Translations under genes and position numbers: made by a program | DNA from: an uncultured Campylobacter sp. | GTDB taxonomy: Bacteria; Campylobacterota; Campylobacteria; Campylobacterales; Campylobacteraceae | Length of the DNA stretch: 64,000 nt | Assembly (NCBI GenBank): GCA_900539255.1 | Contig: UQBJ01000002.1 | Coordinates: 1 to 64,000, forward strand | Reading direction: 5' to 3' | In this document: piece after piece, positions 60,508 to 64,000 of the stretch | How positions within the stretch are numbered: position 1 is the first letter of the stretch | Layout of the letters: every line of letters begins with the position of its first letter | The notes under the pieces: generated by a model | Seen by the model: the letters and a program-made list of their open reading frames with translations, nothing else | What the model was told of the DNA's origin: nothing | The model's database searches: none

Positions 60508-61410
60508 TTGCTTTATCTAGCGCAAACTGACACCACAGCGGGCTTTTTAAGCAAGGACGAAAGGGAAATCAACAAAGCAAAGGGCAGAGCCTTGCAAACG
60601 CCTTGCATACTGACAATGTCAAGCCTTAAAGAGCTTGCAAGCCTTGTGCGCGTGCCAAAAGCGCATAAAAATTTAGTGCGAAAGGCAAAAAAAACGAGCT
60701 TTATCTACAAAAAGGCTAGGGCAAATGAGAATTCTTTGGATTTAAGCGGCGAGTTAGTGGATTTGGGGGGCGAAAATTTGGGGAGAAAAGGGAATTTCAA
60801 GGGCAAATTCAAGGCAAATTCAAATCAAAATGCTTTAAATGTTTGCGAATTTAAGGCGAATTTAGAGAAAAATGCTTTGGGGGCTTTTGAAGTTGAGACA
60901 AATTCAAATCAAAAAGCAAATTCAAACGAAAATTCTTTGGGCGTTTGTGAATTTAGAGCAAATTCAAGGCAAAAAGAAAATTTAAAGGGCGAATTCAAGG
61001 TAAATTCAAATCAAAATACTTTGAATTCTTGTGATTTTACAGCAACTTCAAATCAAAATGCTTTCAATTCTTGCGAATTCAAGGCGAATTTAGAGAAAAA
61101 TGCTTTGAAAGTTTGCGATTTTAACAAGCCTTTGAGTGCAACTTTAAAGGACAAACCCTTGCAAATATCCGCTAAAAACGGCTTTTTAGCGTGTCGCGTG
61201 GTAAAAGACTGCGCTCACGCTGAGTTTTTGCGCGAGTTTGGGGCGTTTTTTTCAAGCTCAGCCAACCTACACGGACAAGCATTTAGCGAGCAAATCGCCC
61301 GCCAAATCACACTCCAAAATGGCGGACAAATCATCGATGAAAGCCTTTTTTCGGGCGCACCCTCCGCACTCATCAAACTTTACCGCCACAAAAAAGTAAA
61401 AATACGCTGA
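60508..61410 (+). CDS. tsaC: L-threonylcarbamoyladenylate synthase (TsaC/Sua5-YrdC family) with about 150-residue repetitive insertion
   Basis: TsaC activates threonine with bicarbonate and ATP to make the substrate of TsaD for t6A37. The N-terminal part, LYLAQTDTTAGFLSKDERE with KGRALQTPCIL, LVRVPKAHKNLVRKAKKTSFIY, and the C-terminal part, CAHAEFLREFGAFFSSSANLHGQAF, are typical of short Campylobacter YrdC proteins of about 150 aa. Between them, roughly residues 72-222, is an insertion in which a unit of about 20 residues (NSNQNALNVCEFKANLEKNA) recurs in degenerate form. The frame is intact. Translation starts at TTG with AAAGAAAGG upstream. Confidence 0.82.
   Translation: MLYLAQTDTTAGFLSKDEREINKAKGRALQTPCILTMSSLKELASLVRVPKAHKNLVRKAKKTSFIYKKARANENSLDLSGELVDLGGENLGRKGNFKGKFKANSNQNALNVCEFKANLEKNALGAFEVETNSNQKANSNENSLGVCEFRANSRQKENLKGEFKVNSNQNTLNSCDFTATSNQNAFNSCEFKANLEKNALKVCDFNKPLSATLKDKPLQISAKNGFLACRVVKDCAHAEFLREFGAFFSSSANLHGQAFSEQIARQITLQNGGQIIDESLFSGAPSALIKLYRHKKVKIR
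60814..61128 (+). repeat. Degenerate in-frame tandem repeats within tsaC
   Basis: Units of about 60-63 bases beginning AAATTCAAATCAAAATGCTTT recur five times with variable length. All variation keeps the reading frame, giving repeats of SNQN-x-L-x-x-C-E-F-K-A-N. Confidence 0.65.
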
Positions 61411-61497
61411 ATTTAAAGCATTTGCTAAACACAAAAGAAAGAAAAGAGCCTTTTGCTAGGCTCTTGAAAGGAAAAACAAAACGAAAAAGCGTTGTTT

Positions 61498-61572
61498 TGG
61501 TGATCCCTACGAGACTCGAACTCGTGTTACCGCCGTGAAAGGGCGATGTCCTAACCACTAGACGAAGGGACC
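61498..61572 (-). tRNA. tRNA-Glu (TTC)
   Basis: A 75-base cloverleaf with acceptor GGTCCCT/AGGGATC, D arm GTCTAGTGGTTAGGAC, anticodon stem around loop CTTTCAC (anticodon TTC), T arm ACGAG-TTCGAGT-CTCGT and encoded CCA. Confidence 0.93.
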
Positions 61573-61823
61573 AGCAAATCAAAGAGATGATTATACTATG
61601 ATAGGGCTTAAAAAATGCTTAAAGTTTGCTTAAATTTCTTATTTTCGCGCAAAAGCCCTTAAATAGCCACTTTGACGGACAAAAATTTTTTATATAAAAT
61701 TAAACTTATTATGATATAATTTCAAAGCAAATTTAAATTTTACTCTAAAAAAAGCAAAAAATTCAAGCTCAAAACGCCTTTTAGCTTGAATTTGAGCGCA
61801 TTTTTACGAAAAAGGGAGCGATT

Positions 61824-62399
61824 TTGGGGCTTTTGAGCGTGATTTTTCTAGCCTTTGCCTTGTCAATGGACGCTTTTGCCGTGTCTTTATGCAAGGGCTT
61901 TGCGGCAAAAAGGCTTGAATTTAGGCATTGTCTCATCGTGGGGGCTTATTTTGGGGGCTTTCAGGCTTTGATGCCAGCACTTGGCTACCTTTTGGGCGTG
62001 GCTTTTGCGCATTTTGTGGCTCAAATCGACCATTACATAGCCTTTGTCCTGCTTGCTCTTGTGGGCGCAAAGATGATGAAAGAATCCTTTGAAAGTGCGA
62101 GCTGCGACACTACAAACAGGCACTTTGGCTTTAAAACTATGCTTGTTTTGGCTGTGGCTACGAGCATAGACGCTTTGGCTGTGGGCGTGAGCTTCGCATT
62201 TGTCGAGTTTTCGAGCATAAGCATTTGGCTAGCTGTCGCTCTCATCGGGCTTATCACCTTTTTTGTCTGCGTTTTGGGCGTGCAAATCGGGCATAAGCTC
62301 GCACACCGCGCCGCATTTTTAGGTAAAAAGGCTGAATTCATCGGCGGAGCGGTGCTTGTCCTTTTGGGCGTGAAAATCCTTGTGGAGCATTTGAGCTAG
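61824..62399 (+). CDS. mntP: Manganese efflux pump MntP
   Basis: The 191-aa membrane protein has six hydrophobic helices and the two conserved acidic MntP motifs, SMDAFAVSLCKGF near the N-terminus and TSIDALAVGVSFAF in the second half. It exports manganese and thereby limits toxicity. Translation starts at TTG with AAAGGGAG upstream. It is isolated between tRNA-Glu and a repeat-rich gap. Confidence 0.9.
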   Translation: MGLLSVIFLAFALSMDAFAVSLCKGFAAKRLEFRHCLIVGAYFGGFQALMPALGYLLGVAFAHFVAQIDHYIAFVLLALVGAKMMKESFESASCDTTNRHFGFKTMLVLAVATSIDALAVGVSFAFVEFSSISIWLAVALIGLITFFVCVLGVQIGHKLAHRAAFLGKKAEFIGGAVLVLLGVKILVEHLS

Positions 62400-62503
62400 G
62401 CTTGACAGCGGTTTGCAAGGCACAAAATGACAAAACGCACTATCATTGCGAAATGACAAAATCCGCCGTCATTACAAGATGACAAAGTGCGTTTTCTTTG
62501 TCC

Positions 62504-62608
62504 GTCATTGCGAGCAAATTTTTGCAAAATTTGCGTGGCAATCCACGATAAAATTTAAGCAAATTTTATCACAAAAATTCAAGCAAAGCCCTAAATTTGT
62601 CATACTGA
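62504..62608. repeat. Second dispersed repeat (GTCATTGCGAG...GTGGCAATCCACG), copy B
   Basis: Nearly identical to 20321-20420, including the AAGCAAATTTTATCACAAAA block. It runs into a TGTCATACTGAGC...GAAGTATCCA arm (62598-62634), so the two repeat families are joined in the same order at both sites. Confidence 0.65.
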
Positions 62609-62734
62609 GCTTTCGCAAGAAAGCGAAGTATCCACTTGCAAAGCCCCATTTTGCGATAAAGAAAAACACAAGCTATGCAAATTTTGTTTTACGATAAAAC
62701 AACGATTAACCTAATTTAACCAACGCCTTTTCGT

Positions 62735-62817
62735 AAAAAAGTGCCTAAATTTCAACGCTTTTCAAAGCCTTGAAATTTTAAACGACAAGCGCAAACGCAA
62801 ATGCGCCACTTTGCTCG
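62735..62817. repeat. Local direct repeat, left copy
   Basis: Shares AAAAAAGTGCCTAAATTT, AAAGCCTTGAAATT and AACGCAAATGC-CCACTTTGC with 63167-63240 in the same order and orientation. The two copies flank the small lipoprotein gene. Confidence 0.5.
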
Positions 62818-62833
62818 AAAAGACAAAAAACTT

Positions 62834-62968
62834 TCATTGACAATCACACTTTAAATTTTTAGTGTCGAATTCTATAAATTCGCCTACACCACCATATACT
62901 TCGTGCCTTGCAGCACAACCTTGCAAAAAGCCAAAAGCGATTAACGCTATCATAATATACTTTTTCAT
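62834..62968 (-). CDS. Very small lipoprotein (44 aa), unknown function
   Basis: An ATG at 62968 with AAAAGGGAAG eight bases upstream opens a 44-residue frame. It starts MKKYIMIALIAFGFLQGCAARHE, with a lipobox LQGC and a predicted lipid-anchored Cys at residue 18. The mature peptide (27 residues) contains VYGGVGEFIEFD and ends in two more Cys (CDC). The good RBS and complete signal make it a likely real gene despite the size. I do not recognise a family. Confidence 0.6.
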   Translation of the reverse strand: MKKYIMIALIAFGFLQGCAARHEVYGGVGEFIEFDTKNLKCDCQ

Positions 62969-63166
62969 TTCTTCCCTTTTAATGTTTTAAAGTTTATTTA
63001 CAACGGCTCGTCATTTTGGAAATTCTTATCATCACAAAAGAAATTTAAAGCCTCATCGCTCAAATTTACCCGCTTGTGCGTATTTGCGTGGCGTTTCTCT
63101 AATAAAAGCCTAAATAACTCATTTTTGCTCCTTGTTTTACGACAAACCAAACCTACACTTTTATTT

Positions 63167-63240
63167 AAAAAAGTGCCTAAATTTAAAGACTTTGAAAAGC
63201 CTTGAAATTGCAAACTATAAACGCAAATGCACCACTTTGC
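63167..63240. repeat. Local direct repeat, right copy
   Basis: The partner of 62735-62817, with about three quarters of positions matching by eye. It lies upstream of the lipoprotein gene on its coding strand and could hold its promoter. Confidence 0.5.
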
Positions 63241-63296
63241 GAGATTAAACACACAAAGCCCACAGACACAACAAAAAAAGCAGTTTTATTTATAAT

Positions 63297-63671
63297 TTAA
63301 TCCAAAACCGCTTTCTTTTGCCTTGCTTCGCAATCCTTAACGGCTTCATCATAGGCTTGGGAAACCCTTCTTTCTTCGTTGCGAATGTTTGTTTCGTTCC
63401 ACTCCAAGCCCTTTTTGGCAAAAGCTGCTTTTTGTCTCTCTTTTGCTTTTTTTAAAAAAGCTTGTTCGTTCATTCTCATTTTGTCGTAGGGCGAATAAAG
63501 CGAAAGCAAGAATGCGCCATTAAACAAATCACTATCCATCATTCCTATGATGAAACCTAACTCGGCACTAGCACGCCCCAATTTCTCTCTTTGCTCGCAA
63601 GTATTAGCGTAAGCGCCCACAGCCACACAAGTTGCTAACGCAACACCTAAAAATTTGGATTTTAGAAACAT
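63297..63671 (-). CDS. Small secreted protein of unknown function
   Basis: The 124-aa product from ATG 63671 has a signal peptide (MFLKSKFLGVALATCVAVGAYA-N) and a mostly helical charged mature part with two Cys (NTCEQ and KDCEARQ). The chosen start has AAAGGAGAAAC upstream; the longer frame to 63767 lacks such a site. It resembles small lysozyme-inhibitor-sized periplasmic proteins in size only; I do not assign a family. Confidence 0.6.
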   Translation of the reverse strand: MFLKSKFLGVALATCVAVGAYANTCEQREKLGRASAELGFIIGMMDSDLFNGAFLLSLYSPYDKMRMNEQAFLKKAKERQKAAFAKKGLEWNETNIRNEERRVSQAYDEAVKDCEARQKKAVLD

Positions 63672-63811
63672 AGTTTCTCCTTTGGGTTTGAATTTAAAAA
63701 AATCCTTTTTTGAAATTATATCAATAGAGATAATTTCTATATAGAATTTTCTAAAAATTATAAACACTTTATACTTACAAAATGCTTAAATTTTCCCTAT
63801 AAGGATAAAAA

Positions 63812-64000
63812 ATGTTAAATCTGCCTGAGATAGTGAGCCAAGCGGAGATTGATGAGTTTTTTCACACCATTTCCTTTAATGTCAAGCGTTTGCGCAAGCA
63901 AAGGGGGCTGAGCCAGCTTGAAGTCGCCCTTTCCATAGGGCAAAAGTCTGTGGGTTTTTATGCGCACACTGAAAACTATCGGCACGGCAAGCATTTCAAT
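63812..64000 (+). CDS. XRE-type helix-turn-helix regulator, 3' end beyond window
   Basis: The first 63 residues are visible. Residues 18-60 form an HTH_3 domain (ISFNVKRLRKQRGLSQLEVALSIG followed by QKSVGFYAHTENYRHG). RBS AAGGATAAAAA precedes the ATG. Target genes are unknown; it is divergent from the secreted protein at 63297. Confidence 0.75.
   Translation, partial: MLNLPEIVSQAEIDEFFHTISFNVKRLRKQRGLSQLEVALSIGQKSVGFYAHTENYRHGKHFN

Noticed and set aside
60272..60520. 82-codon frame upstream of tsaC
   Set aside because: It overlaps the tsaC start, has no RBS and no recognisable domain.
62998..63252. 84-codon minus-strand frame upstream of the small lipoprotein
   Set aside because: It runs through the right direct repeat and lacks a clear RBS; the sequence resembles no family. 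A short real peptide cannot be excluded.
1..64000. Insertion sequence or prophage
   Set aside because: No transposase, integrase or phage structural gene is found; only non-coding repeat elements are present.

Overview
This 64 kb window is a chromosomal segment of a Campylobacterota bacterium, most probably a Campylobacter-lineage species. The evidence is the gene set and gene order: ruvC-dnaA-dnaN-gyrB around the origin, pgp1/csd4-dxr-cdsA-NFACT-mobA-pldA followed by a metal-uptake cassette, Nif3-zinc ribbon-waaA-pseudouridine synthase-ffh-rpsP-khpA-rimM, a very long FlgL (748 aa), a nikZYXWV-type nickel importer and an astA/dsbL/dsbI cluster. I cannot name the species. Coding DNA is dense, ribosome-binding sites are AAGGA-like, and several genes use TTG or GTG starts (waaA, ffh, nikW, the 42505 sulfurtransferase-like gene, dnaA, tsaC, mntP).

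Layout. 1-2.5 kb: arylsulfate sulfotransferase (cut by the window edge) divergent from its likely dedicated thiol oxidase pair. 2.7-5 kb: flgL behind a good sigma-54 promoter. 5-11.3 kb: a housekeeping run (lipid A Kdo transfer, SRP, ribosome maturation) ending in rimM, where trmD and rplS would be expected but are missing. 11.3-12 kb: a 760-bp gap between convergent genes with a candidate small structured RNA. 12-15.7 kb: COG0523 GTPase with a small CxxC partner, a tautomerase, peptidoglycan deacetylase and a nitrilase-family amidase. 15.7-21.5 kb: ilvC, tsaD, a pseudopilin and lpxD separated by repeat-rich gaps. 21.8-28 kb: dnaB and the nickel ABC importer. 28.2-37.6 kb: isoprenoid (ispG, dxr), phospholipid (cdsA, pldA) and cell-shape (pgp1) genes. 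37.6-42.2 kb: a five-gene metal operon in which a FecCD-type ABC importer is translationally coupled to a pseudoazurin and an ATP-grasp ligase; this is the most unusual gene cluster here. 42.5-45.2 kb: an ATP-pyrophosphatase, ferritin and a BspA-like lipoprotein. 45.3-51.2 kb: the replication origin region. 51.6-52.2 kb: four tRNA genes. 52.5-62.4 kb: pyruvate:ferredoxin oxidoreductase, carB, tsaC, tRNA-Glu and mntP. 62.8-64 kb: small secreted proteins and a partial XRE regulator.

Two genome-shaping features run through the window. First, a 90-140 bp palindromic element with TGTCAT...ATGACA ends recurs in intergenic gaps in both orientations, and one complete 88-bp copy sits in frame inside carB, where it encodes 30 residues including CHFERSEES. 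Second, in-frame Asn/Ser/Lys/Leu-rich insertions built from words such as AAATTCAA and AATTTAAG interrupt otherwise conserved enzymes (RimM, TsaD, MobA, CarB, TsaC); the same words fill many non-coding gaps. The strongest regulatory hint is a shared dyad, TTTTTGA-N9-TCAAAA, just downstream of likely -10 boxes of both the metal operon and ferritin.
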